Source: SVTX01 sp045577415 (lineage in GTDB: Bacteria > Bacillota > Clostridia > Oscillospirales > CAG-272). From it: a DNA stretch of 64,000 nucleotides. The notes beneath the pieces are model-generated. The model worked only from the letters and a program-made list of their open reading frames with translations. It made no database searches and was not told where the DNA came from. Positions 32,689-40,740 of this stretch are shown here, piece by piece. The translations under genes and the position numbers were made by a program. Every line of letters starts with the position of its first letter. Position 1 is the first letter of the stretch. The stretch is from positions 1-64,000 of the forward strand of contig JAZNII010000045.1 in the NCBI GenBank assembly GCA_045577415.1, read 5' to 3'.

Positions 32689-34518
32689 ATGTCGGAAAAA
32701 GAAAAGAAAAGGCGCTCGAAATACCGTAAAAACCGTGAAAAACTGATATTTACTCAAACGGTCATAGCAATAGTGGTGGCTCTGGCAGTGCTGATCTCGG
32801 CGCTTGTTGCCTATCAGCTTGAAAAGACCTATTACATCGGCTACCGTGAGGGCGGAAATATTGATTACAACGTTTTTTTGAAGGAAAACGATTTTTACGA
32901 GGAAGATTTTCTTGAAAAGGATCAGTCCTACGTCGCGTCTCTGATAGATAAGATCATAGCCGATTTCAGCTATCAGATCGACATGGATACCGATGACGTA
33001 AATTACCGTTATTCCTATACCATCAAGTCCCGTCTTGAGATAATAGACAATACTTCAAGCGTTGCTATCTTCAATCCCGAATACGAGCTTGTAAGCGTTC
33101 AGAATAAGTCGCAAAGCAGCTCCAACAGATTGACGATCAACGAGATCGTGGTCTTGGATTACGATCAGTACAACAGTCTTGCGGGAAATTTCCTCTCAAC
33201 CTACGACCTTACCAATACAACAAGTAATATCGTAGTCACGCTTGAGGTTGACGTCCTCAGCGATTGTAACGCTTTTTCGGGCAGCAGCGCTGAAACGTAT
33301 TTCTCCGAATTACGTATACCTCTTACAACAAAAACAGTTAATATCAAGATGACCTCCACCATTCCCGATGATGAGGCGAAGATGATCGCCTGCACCAGAG
33401 GCGCCGGTAGCGAGGTGTTCAAGACTACAGCTATCGTGCTGGCAGTTGTGGACGCAATTCTTATATTGATACTCGTAGCGTTTATCTTCTTAACAAGAAC
33501 AGAAGATATTACCTACACAGCGCGCGTCAAAAAGATCGTTTCCCAGTATAAGTCCTACATCCAGAGGATAAAGAACATATTCGATACCTCGGGATATCAG
33601 GTCATTGTGGTTGAAAGCTTCGATGAGATGCTTGAAATACGCGATACTATTCAGGCTCCTATACTGATGCACGAAAATGATGACAAGACCTGCGCGAAGT
33701 TTATTATTCCTACGGATACTAAGATTCTCTATCTCTTTGAGATAAAGATCGAGGGTTATACCGAGCCTGAACCCGATCCCAAGCCCGATCCTCAGCCCAC
33801 TACTATCGTTAAGCCCAACATAACCAACGTTGTGCGTCCCGTGGTAAAGGTAGTGGTTACTCCCAAGGTGACCGAAACTAAGGCTGAAGAAATCGAGGAT
33901 AGCTCCGAACCCGAGGCGGAGATCGAAACCGTGGTTGAAGAACCCGAAATTTTGGTCGATGCGGCAGAGGAGATCCCCGAAGTTGCGGTTGAGACCGAAA
34001 TCGAGGAAGAACCCGTCGAGGAAGAACCCGTCGAGGAAGAACCCATCGAGGAAGAACCCATCGAGGCAGAACCCATCGAGGAAGAACCCATCGAGGCAGA
34101 ACCCGTCGAGGAGGAACCCGTCGAGGAAGAGCTTGACATTGAGGACATACTTGACAGTATTCCCGAGGTCGCGGAAACTGCTGAGGAGCGGTTGATAGTT
34201 GAAGCTCCCGGAGTTGACGCTATCGATGTTGTATGGCAGGAAAGAAAAGAGAAAAGATACCGTTACGATCCCGACGGAAACACGGTTGACGCGGGAGACG
34301 TAGTTCTCGTTCCTACCAGAGACGTTGCAAGCGACAAGGACGTTGTTCGCGAGGCAGAGGTAGCAAGAGGGAACTATAAGGTAGATCCCTCAGAGCTTGA
34401 AACTCCCCTCAAAAAGATCATCGGCGTTGTCAGACGTAAAGCAGAAAAGGCTTTTGTCGCAATGATAACTCCCGACGAAAAAGAGCTTGAGGAAAACACC
34501 GATAATTCTGAAAATTAA
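32689..34518 (+). CDS. DUF5305-like membrane protein with EEEPV/I repeat
   Basis: 609 residues. A basic start and one helix (about 20-45), an extracytoplasmic beta-rich region (46-240, resembling DUF5305, often found next to SipW-like peptidases), a second helix (about 246-270), then a cytoplasmic tail. The tail has a globular part (270-350) and a very acidic linker with nine EEEP(V/I)-type pentapeptide repeats (about 438-482) and PKPDPQP spacing before it. The end is charged. It may assemble or anchor the secreted subunits. Location in the SipW operon is clear; function is inference. Confidence 0.65.
   Translation: MSEKEKKRRSKYRKNREKLIFTQTVIAIVVALAVLISALVAYQLEKTYYIGYREGGNIDYNVFLKENDFYEEDFLEKDQSYVASLIDKIIADFSYQIDMDTDDVNYRYSYTIKSRLEIIDNTSSVAIFNPEYELVSVQNKSQSSSNRLTINEIVVLDYDQYNSLAGNFLSTYDLTNTTSNIVVTLEVDVLSDCNAFSGSSAETYFSELRIPLTTKTVNIKMTSTIPDDEAKMIACTRGAGSEVFKTTAIVLAVVDAILILILVAFIFLTRTEDITYTARVKKIVSQYKSYIQRIKNIFDTSGYQVIVVESFDEMLEIRDTIQAPILMHENDDKTCAKFIIPTDTKILYLFEIKIEGYTEPEPDPKPDPQPTTIVKPNITNVVRPVVKVVVTPKVTETKAEEIEDSSEPEAEIETVVEEPEILVDAAEEIPEVAVETEIEEEPVEEEPVEEEPIEEEPIEAEPIEEEPIEAEPVEEEPVEEELDIEDILDSIPEVAETAEERLIVEAPGVDAIDVVWQERKEKRYRYDPDGNTVDAGDVVLVPTRDVASDKDVVREAEVARGNYKVDPSELETPLKKIIGVVRRKAEKAFVAMITPDEKELEENTDNSEN
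34000..34134 (+). repeat. Coding tandem repeat, nine 15-bp units
   Basis: Nine imperfect copies of GAGGAAGAACCC(G/A)TC encode (I/V)E(E/A)EP. Copies differ by single bases, so the array probably changes in number between strains. Confidence 0.9.
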
Positions 34519-34546
34519 TTAATAACACATAGAAAGGAGAGTGTTT

Positions 34547-35647
34547 ATGAAGCTTTGGTTAAAAATAATATGCGGAATAGCACTCTCCTGTATGTGCTTA
34601 TTCGCCTGCATAGGCTACGCGGGATTTACCTCAAATATGACCATGTTAGGAACTGCTACGTCCGAGCCTCCCGAAGGAGTATTTATTACCAACATAACTT
34701 CGGTGGGAACCAATAATGCTACCGCGGTAGTCAACGGATACAGTATGACCGTTGTGAACAGTACTGTCAATCTCGGCAATAATACTAACTCCACGCTGAC
34801 ACTTACAATAACGGTGTTTAACAACACAACGGTAGATCACGGCTATAACGCTATGATATATACCGTAGGTGAGACAACCTACGATAACGAAACTATTGTA
34901 GTTGAGCCTCAGATTGAGAGACGAACGGTGGTCGAGGCGCAGGATTATCTTACCTTTGACGTTATCGTATCCTTCAAGAGCGGTGTTTCTATTACGAACA
35001 GACAGCTCAATTCCGTAATTACCTATGAGTTTTTGCCACTTGATGAAATACCCGAGGACGAGGACGAGATAGCCGTCAGCGGAGTTTTGGGACAATTCAA
35101 GAATATCCTTAACAATAACGTTGTCGGAAATCCCAATAGCTACGGTCAGTTGATCACCCAAATGGATGATTATAATGCTAACGACCGTCACAATGATTCT
35201 TATATTGGTAACGTTGACGGTGCTTCGGGAGAAGACGTGACTATTCTCGGTGAACTTTTCCAGGGTCAGCTATCATTGAACATTAACGGAACGGATACTC
35301 CCGTAACGCTGATGATAAAAGAGAAAGATGTTGACGGAAACTCAGTCAATGGAGATGAAATGACGATTTATATGACGACTGATGATCTGCAAAAGCAGAA
35401 TTCTGGTTGGTTTTCTCAGCCGGAATATGCACCCGTATACGCCGCAGTATTCCGAAAGGTAACGCTTGAGGACGGAACCACGACGTGGGAGCAGATAGGT
35501 GATATGTATCTTGGCTCGGCAGATATCAAGAGATACAACGGTATGCCGGGAGACGGATCCTTCGATACCGATAACTGGAGACTTGTAACCGAGAACGGTA
35601 CACGTACCAGCACAACCATTCAGAATATTATTCAAAATCTTGAATAA
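34547..35647 (+). CDS. Second secreted protein with SipW-type signal peptide
   Basis: 366 residues. The signal MKLWLKIICGIALSCMCLFACIGYAGFTSNMTMLG has the same GYAGFTS cleavage region as the 30941 protein. The mature chain has a TasA-like beta domain (about 40-180), then an acidic linker (PEDEDE) and a second domain (190-366) with NYLG-type motifs unknown to me; its Asn-rich, Cys-poor composition fits a surface protein. The start at 34547 is chosen because AGAAAGGAGA (34531-34540) leaves 6 bases; the upstream GTG abuts the site. Last gene of the operon. Confidence 0.75.
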   Translation: MKLWLKIICGIALSCMCLFACIGYAGFTSNMTMLGTATSEPPEGVFITNITSVGTNNATAVVNGYSMTVVNSTVNLGNNTNSTLTLTITVFNNTTVDHGYNAMIYTVGETTYDNETIVVEPQIERRTVVEAQDYLTFDVIVSFKSGVSITNRQLNSVITYEFLPLDEIPEDEDEIAVSGVLGQFKNILNNNVVGNPNSYGQLITQMDDYNANDRHNDSYIGNVDGASGEDVTILGELFQGQLSLNINGTDTPVTLMIKEKDVDGNSVNGDEMTIYMTTDDLQKQNSGWFSQPEYAPVYAAVFRKVTLEDGTTTWEQIGDMYLGSADIKRYNGMPGDGSFDTDNWRLVTENGTRTSTTIQNIIQNLE

Positions 35648-35648
35648 A

Positions 35649-35677
35649 GAAAAAAGGCTCGAACAGAGCCTTTTTTC
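35649..35677 (+). terminator. Terminator of the SipW operon
   Basis: GAAAAAAGGCTC (35649-35660) pairs with GAGCCTTTTTTC (35666-35677), 5-base loop. It also faces the convergent pepT. Confidence 0.9.
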
Positions 35678-35693
35678 TTTGCAATTTAAAAGT

Positions 35694-36908
35694 TTAAATC
35701 TTTGCCACGTCAAGAATTATTCTTTCAACTATATCAACGACCTTTTCGAGCGACTCAACGGGAAGATACTCAAATCTCGAGTGGAAATTCTCTCCGCCCG
35801 TGCAGATGTTGGGGCAGGGCAGACCCATAAAGGAAAGTCTCGCTCCGTCAGTGCCGCCTCGGATGGGAACGATCTCGGGTTCCACTCCTACCGCTTTCAT
35901 AGCGGCGACGGCACGGTCTATGGTATACATGTTTTTGTCTATGATCTCCTTCATGTTGTAGTAGGAGTCCTTGACGGTGACGACGCACGAGCCTGCGCCG
36001 TATTTTTCGTTGATCTTATCGGCAACGGCGGCAAAGACCGCCTTTTTTTCTTCAAATTTCGATCTGTCGTGGTCGCGGATGATGAAGAACAGCTCCGCGT
36101 TCTCACAATCTCCCTTCATATCGGTCAGATGGAAGAAGCCTTCATATCCTTCGGTCTTTGCGGGGATCTGATCAGCGGGGAGCAGAGAATTGAAGTCTAT
36201 AGCCATAAGTGCGGCATTCTTCATCTTGTCCTTCGCGCTTCCCGGATGGATCGACACGCCGAAAAATTCCGCCTTTGCCGACGCGGCGTTGAAATTCTCG
36301 TATTCAAGCTCGCCAAGACCGCCTCCGTCAATGGTATAAGCGTAGTCCGCGTCAAATTTTTCCACGTCAAAGTGGTCGGCACCGCGACCTATCTCCTCGT
36401 CGGGAGTGAAGCAGATCTTTACGCAACCGTGTTTTTCTCCGCTTGCGATAATTCTCTCGATCGCCGAGACGATAGCGCAAACGCCCGCCTTGTCGTCAGC
36501 ACCCAGCAAGGTGGTGCCGTCGGTAACGATAAGATGATTGCCCACGTAGCGGTTCATTGAGGGATACTCCTCGGGGGTGAGATAAATGTCCTTTTCATCG
36601 TTGAGACAGACCGCGCCGCCTTCGTATTTGACGATCTTTGTCTTGATAGGCGCATCGGCGCAAGCGTCGGAGGTGTCAACGTGGGCGATAAGACCTAAAG
36701 TGACGCTACAATCGGTATTCGCGAGGAGCGTTGCATAAAGATAGCCCTTGTCGTCAAGCTCAACGTCTGAAAGTCCTAATTTAGTCAACTCCTCGGCAAG
36801 ATAGCGGCTGAAAACCAACTGTTTAGCGGTGCTGGGGACGGTCTCACTTGACTCGTCCGACATCGTGGGAAAGGAAACGTATTTTAAAAATCTCTCTGCA
36901 ATATTCAT
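35694..36908 (-). CDS. pepT: Peptidase T (tripeptidase)
   Basis: 404 residues, M20B metallopeptidase that removes N-terminal residues from tripeptides. Seen: LIAHVDTSDA, LLGADDKAGV with the bridging Asp, FTPDEEIGRGADHFDVEKF with catalytic Glu-Glu, YTIDGG, and the late GGTDGARLSFMGLPCPN and GGENFHS. The ATG at 36908 has GGAGA before it; a longer in-frame frame lacks a site. Single gene with a promoter at 36982. Confidence 0.95.
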   Translation of the reverse strand: MNIAERFLKYVSFPTMSDESSETVPSTAKQLVFSRYLAEELTKLGLSDVELDDKGYLYATLLANTDCSVTLGLIAHVDTSDACADAPIKTKIVKYEGGAVCLNDEKDIYLTPEEYPSMNRYVGNHLIVTDGTTLLGADDKAGVCAIVSAIERIIASGEKHGCVKICFTPDEEIGRGADHFDVEKFDADYAYTIDGGGLGELEYENFNAASAKAEFFGVSIHPGSAKDKMKNAALMAIDFNSLLPADQIPAKTEGYEGFFHLTDMKGDCENAELFFIIRDHDRSKFEEKKAVFAAVADKINEKYGAGSCVVTVKDSYYNMKEIIDKNMYTIDRAVAAMKAVGVEPEIVPIRGGTDGARLSFMGLPCPNICTGGENFHSRFEYLPVESLEKVVDIVERIILDVAKI

Positions 36909-36981
36909 TCTGTTTCTCCATTTTTTAGATTGCGAGCTTATCAGGCTCACGTTTACGTCCTGAAAGGTGTTTGTTTCTATA

Positions 36982-37010
36982 ATTTTATCACAAAAAGCAT
37001 TTTGTGTCAA
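36982..37010 (-). promoter_or_regulatory. Promoter of pepT
   Basis: Minus strand TTGACA (37005-37010), a 17-base spacer and TAAAAT (36982-36987). Confidence 0.75.
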
Positions 37011-37027
37011 TAATTATGCGGCAGATA

Positions 37028-37056
37028 TTGATTTTTGTCGACAAATATGTTAGAAT
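37028..37056 (+). promoter_or_regulatory. Promoter region of the UPF0316-glpK operon, with TTGTCGACAA palindrome
   Basis: TTGATT (37028-37033), a 17-base spacer and TAGAAT (37051-37056); a second -10-like TATAAT lies at 37064. The spacer holds the perfect palindrome TTGTCGACAA (37035-37044), the same 10-mer seen at 1131-1140 near the HTH regulator. Confidence 0.5.
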
Positions 37057-37092
37057 AAAGCTGTATAATTTTAATCGGATAGGAGATATAAA

Positions 37093-37650
37093 ATGAACAT
37101 GACCGAATTTTTAGATATGCTGAGAAATATCAGCCCCATTCTCGTTTGCCTTTTGGTTTGCGGAGCGAAGATAATCGAGATTACCATTCAGTCCCTAAAG
37201 ACCTGTATGATGGTCAAGGGTCAGAGACTTAAGGCGGCAGGACTTGGATTTGTAGAGTGTATGATCTGGGGTCTGGTTATCTCCACTCTTATAGGCACTC
37301 TCGGAAACGATCCTCTGCTTCTCGTATTCTACTGCGTGGGTTACGCTACGGGACTTTTCCTTGGCTCAACTATAGAGAGCAAGATCGCCCTCGGCACATC
37401 CAACCTTGAGCTTATTGCAAGCGACGAAAGCACAAAGAAGATCACCGCATATCTCAAGGAGCGCAATATGGGATATACCGTATTTGAAGGTCACGGCTCC
37501 AAGGACAAGATGAATATGATCTTCATCGTACTCTCCCGACGCGAAACTCCCAAGGTGCTTAAGGAAATAAGAAGCTCATGTGACAATAAGGTCTTCGTGG
37601 TTGCCAGCGAGGTCAGTAAGTACGCAGGCGGCTACGGAATGGTAAAATAA
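37093..37650 (+). CDS. UPF0316/DUF5698 family membrane protein
   Basis: 185 residues: three hydrophobic segments (about 15-95) and a C-terminal soluble DUF2179-like part (100-185). GAKIIEITIQSLKTCMMVKGQR and GTxESKIALG are typical for this family, whose role is unknown. AGGAGAT precedes the ATG. It heads a run with glpK and a lipase; a link to glycerol metabolism is not established. Confidence 0.82.
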   Translation: MNMTEFLDMLRNISPILVCLLVCGAKIIEITIQSLKTCMMVKGQRLKAAGLGFVECMIWGLVISTLIGTLGNDPLLLVFYCVGYATGLFLGSTIESKIALGTSNLELIASDESTKKITAYLKERNMGYTVFEGHGSKDKMNMIFIVLSRRETPKVLKEIRSSCDNKVFVVASEVSKYAGGYGMVK

Positions 37651-37700
37651 GAGACAGATAAGTTTCGAGCTTGATCAAATTATAAAAGTGAGGTTTGGCT

Positions 37701-39209
37701 ATGAAAAAATACGTTCTTGCCCTCGACGAGGGAACGACAAGCGCGAGAGCGATACTTTTTGACAAAAACTCAAATATTGTTTCAATGGCTCAGCACGAGT
37801 TTCCGCAGTATTACCCCCACCCCGGTTGGGTGGAGCAGGAGCCTATGGAGATATACGCTAATCAGTATGCGGCTTTGACCGAGTGCATCGCCAAGAGCGG
37901 CATCGATCCCGAGGAGATCGCAGCGGTTGGTATCACCAATCAGCGTGAGACGGTCGTGGCTTGGAACAAGACCACGGGAAAGCCTATCTGCCGCGCTATC
38001 GTCTGGCAGTGCAGAAGAACTGCGGATATATGCCGAGAGCTTGAGGAAAAAGGCTTTGGAGACTATATAAGAGAGACCACGGGACTTCGTATCGACCCAT
38101 ATTTCAGCGGCACGAAGATCAAGTGGATACTTGACAACATCGATGGCGCGAGGTCTCTTGCCGAGAGTGGCGAGCTTTTGGTGGGAACGGTGGACACCTG
38201 GCTTGCATGGAAGCTGACCGAGGGCAGAGTTTTCGTCACCGACCGCACCAATGCGTCGAGAACCATGCTCTGCAACATACATACTGGCGAGTGGGACGAA
38301 AAAATGCTTGAAATTCTTGATGTCCCGAAGAATATTCTCCCCGAGATAAAGAGCAGCAGCGAGATATACGGATACTTTGAATGTATGGGCGCAAGTCTGC
38401 CTATATCGGGTATTGCGGGCGACCAGCAGGCAGCTCTTTTCGGTCAATGCTGCTTTGATAGCGGAGAGGCTAAGAACACCTACGGTACGGGTTGCTTTTT
38501 GCTGACCCACACGGGCGAGAGAGCGGTTGAGAGCCGTCAGGGATTGCTTACCACTATCGCCGCGGGAGAGTGCGGCAGACCTATTGAATACGCTCTTGAG
38601 GGCAGCGTTTTCGTGGGAGGTGCCATTATTCGTTGGCTTCGCGACGAAATGAAGCTGATCCACGATTCTCGCGACAGTGAATATTTTGCTCGCAAGGTAG
38701 AGAATAGCGGCGGAGTTTATCTCGTTCCTGCCTTTGCAGGACTTGGTGCGCCCCATTGGGATATGCACGCAAGGGGAACCGTCGTGGGTCTTACCTCGGG
38801 TACGGGAAAAAATCACATTATCCGCGCCGCTCTTGAATCAATAGCATATCAAACCGAGGACGTTATCTCCGCAATGAACGCCGATATGGCGGAAATAGGC
38901 GGAGAGGGAGTCAAGGAATTAAAAGTAGACGGTGGAGCATCGGCAAACGAGCTGCTTATGCAGATGCAAAGCGACTATTCGAGAATAGAGGTCATCCGCT
39001 CCTCAAATCCCGAGGCGACCGCTGCGGGCGCGGCGTACCTCGCGGGTCTTGCCGTTGGATTTTTCGGGAGCAGAGATGAGCTTAAACGGCTTTCTTGCGA
39101 GAACAGACGCTTTACCCCGAAGATCAATGCCGAAGCGCGTCAAAATGCCCTTGACGGCTGGCGCAGAGCGGTCAAGGCGTGCAGAGTATTTACCGAGACG
39201 GAGGAATAA
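37701..39209 (+). CDS. glpK: Glycerol kinase
   Basis: 502 residues, FGGY kinase. It phosphorylates glycerol to glycerol-3-phosphate. Seen: ALDEGTTSARAILFD, HPGWVEQEP, ITNQRETVVAWNK, IVWQCRRT, the FGGY-type signatures around SGIAGDQQAALFGQCCF and YGTGCFLL, and KVDGGASANELLMQMQSD. The ATG at 37701 has GTGAGG upstream; the ORF opens earlier with TTG. It precedes a lipase-like gene, so glycerol freed from acylglycerols would feed it and, through plsY elsewhere in the window, phospholipid synthesis. Confidence 0.96.
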   Translation: MKKYVLALDEGTTSARAILFDKNSNIVSMAQHEFPQYYPHPGWVEQEPMEIYANQYAALTECIAKSGIDPEEIAAVGITNQRETVVAWNKTTGKPICRAIVWQCRRTADICRELEEKGFGDYIRETTGLRIDPYFSGTKIKWILDNIDGARSLAESGELLVGTVDTWLAWKLTEGRVFVTDRTNASRTMLCNIHTGEWDEKMLEILDVPKNILPEIKSSSEIYGYFECMGASLPISGIAGDQQAALFGQCCFDSGEAKNTYGTGCFLLTHTGERAVESRQGLLTTIAAGECGRPIEYALEGSVFVGGAIIRWLRDEMKLIHDSRDSEYFARKVENSGGVYLVPAFAGLGAPHWDMHARGTVVGLTSGTGKNHIIRAALESIAYQTEDVISAMNADMAEIGGEGVKELKVDGGASANELLMQMQSDYSRIEVIRSSNPEATAAGAAYLAGLAVGFFGSRDELKRLSCENRRFTPKINAEARQNALDGWRRAVKACRVFTETEE

Positions 39210-39210
39210 T

Positions 39211-40140
39211 ATGTCTTACACAAAAAAGGATTTTAAAGTATTATCAAGCGACGGAATACACACGCTTTCGGGTATAGTTTATCTTCCCGACGGCGAGGCT
39301 CGCGGATTTTTTCATATCGTCCACGGAATGACCGAATATATCGGCAGATACGACCGCATCATGAGCGATATGGCAGAGCTTGGATATATCTGCTTCGGCT
39401 ACGACCATCTGGGTCACGGAAAAACCGTCAAGGACAAAAGCGAGCTTGGTTTTATTGCATCCAAGAACGGTCACGATCTGCTCTGCCGTGACGTAAAGGT
39501 CTTTTCCGATGCAGTAAGAACCGAATTTGACAAAGAAAACACGCTGCCATATTATCTGATGGGTCACAGTATGGGTTCGTTTATCGTCCGTCTTGCCACG
39601 GAAAAATACGTCCGCCCCGATAAGCTGATAATTATGGGTACAGGAGGAGCAAACCCCGCCGCGGGTGCGGGAATTGCGCTTATATCCCTCATAAAGCTTT
39701 TCAAGGGAGAGCGGCATATATCTCCTTTCATCTATAGTCTTGCTTTCGGCGGCTATAATAATAAATTCAAAAATGACGAGAACGCAAGCTCGCAGTCGTG
39801 GCTCTCGACAGACCTTGAGATTAGGAAAAAGTACATGGACGACGATTACTGTACCTTTAAGTTTACCGTCAGCGCCATGGGCGACCTGATGACGCTTTTA
39901 AAGAACTGCAACCGAGGCGCGTGGTTTAAAAATATGCCCCGTATTCCGATCTTGCTTGTAGCGGGCGAGGATGATCCCGTCGGTAACTACGGCAAGGGTA
40001 TTCGTGAGGTAGAGAAGAAGCTCAAAAAGCGCGGACATAACGCAAGAAGCATACTTTACACCGGAGCAAGACACGAGATACTTAACGATTTCACCTATGA
40101 AGACGTGAAAAATGATATACTTGCTTTTCTTAGGGCGTGA
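39211..40140 (+). CDS. Alpha/beta hydrolase, monoacylglycerol lipase-like
   Basis: 309 residues. The Ser nucleophile is in LMGHSMGSF, the Asp in AGEDDPVG and the His in GARHEILND; the oxyanion-side HGMTEYIGRYDRIM is typical for monoacylglycerol lipases and lysophospholipases. No signal peptide, so cytoplasmic. ACGGAGG sits one base after the glpK stop region, with the ATG only 1 base downstream of glpK, so the pair is coupled. Confidence 0.85.
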   Translation: MSYTKKDFKVLSSDGIHTLSGIVYLPDGEARGFFHIVHGMTEYIGRYDRIMSDMAELGYICFGYDHLGHGKTVKDKSELGFIASKNGHDLLCRDVKVFSDAVRTEFDKENTLPYYLMGHSMGSFIVRLATEKYVRPDKLIIMGTGGANPAAGAGIALISLIKLFKGERHISPFIYSLAFGGYNNKFKNDENASSQSWLSTDLEIRKKYMDDDYCTFKFTVSAMGDLMTLLKNCNRGAWFKNMPRIPILLVAGEDDPVGNYGKGIREVEKKLKKRGHNARSILYTGARHEILNDFTYEDVKNDILAFLRA

Positions 40141-40201
40141 AATTATTAAGATGCGTTTGTTAATAAAATGTTAATTTTAAGATTGAAAATAATAAAAAAT
40201 C

Positions 40202-40230
40202 TTGACATATAATAAGTATTGATGTATAAT
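40202..40230 (+). promoter_or_regulatory. Consensus promoter of the DUF4234 gene
   Basis: TTGACA (40202-40207), a 17-base spacer and TATAAT (40225-40230). Confidence 0.85.
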
Positions 40231-40249
40231 TTACCTATGTATATGCGGA

Positions 40250-40263
40250 TATATTCGAATATA
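40250..40263. promoter_or_regulatory. Perfect 14-bp palindrome downstream of the promoter
   Basis: TATATTCGAATATA lies about 13 bases past the predicted start. A protein bound here would block elongation. Candidate operator. Confidence 0.4.
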
Positions 40264-40298
40264 CAAATAACTATTTAATTTTCATAAGGAGTATTATT

Positions 40299-40679
40299 AT
40301 GAAAAAGTTCAACTGGGTAAAATGCTTGCTTCTTCCTTTCGTTACTTGCGGCATTTACAACCTCTACATGTGGGTAAAGATGACCAAGAACAGCAACACC
40401 ATTGCTGAAGCTTGCGGCGAAAAGAAGATCATGGGCTTTATCCCTGCGCTTCTTCTCGGATGCATCACCTGCGGAATTTTCCTGATCGTTTGGTTCATTA
40501 AGTTCCAGGCTCAGCAGATCGCTATTGCGAAGGCTAACGGTACAGCTACAAAGCCCGCACAGAACGCTTTCGTTCTCTTCCTTCTCACTCTGGTACCGAT
40601 CTACAGCTACATCGTTCTCTGTGACAACCACAACAGAAACGTTGACGCGGCTACATTTGCGGCTCCCGCAGAGGAATAA
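40299..40679 (+). CDS. DUF4234-like small membrane protein
   Basis: 126 residues. TCGIYNLYMWVKMTKNSN and a later CGIFLIVWFIKFQAQQIA match DUF4234, small proteins with three membrane helices and no known role. TAAGGAG precedes the ATG. Own promoter and terminator; probably well expressed given the near-perfect promoter. Confidence 0.82.
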   Translation: MKKFNWVKCLLLPFVTCGIYNLYMWVKMTKNSNTIAEACGEKKIMGFIPALLLGCITCGIFLIVWFIKFQAQQIAIAKANGTATKPAQNAFVLFLLTLVPIYSYIVLCDNHNRNVDAATFAAPAEE

Positions 40680-40704
40680 TTCAATAATTGTTTTATTGAA
40701 ACAA

Positions 40705-40735
40705 AAAAGCTCCAACCATCGGTTGGAGCTTTTTG
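40705..40735. terminator. Bidirectional terminator between the DUF4234 and aminotransferase genes
   Basis: AAAAGCTCCAACC (40705-40717) pairs with GGTTGGAGCTTTT (40721-40733), loop ATC, ending in T5. Confidence 0.9.
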
Positions 40736-40740
40736 TGTTG

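Noticed and set aside
33792..34148. Minus-strand frame encoding Ser/Thr/Gly repeats
   Set aside because: It is the antisense of the EEEP(V/I) repeat in the DUF5305-like gene; no ribosome binding site and no promoter.
34541..34546. GTG start for the second SipW-type substrate
   Set aside because: It touches the ribosome binding site; the ATG at 34547 has proper spacing.
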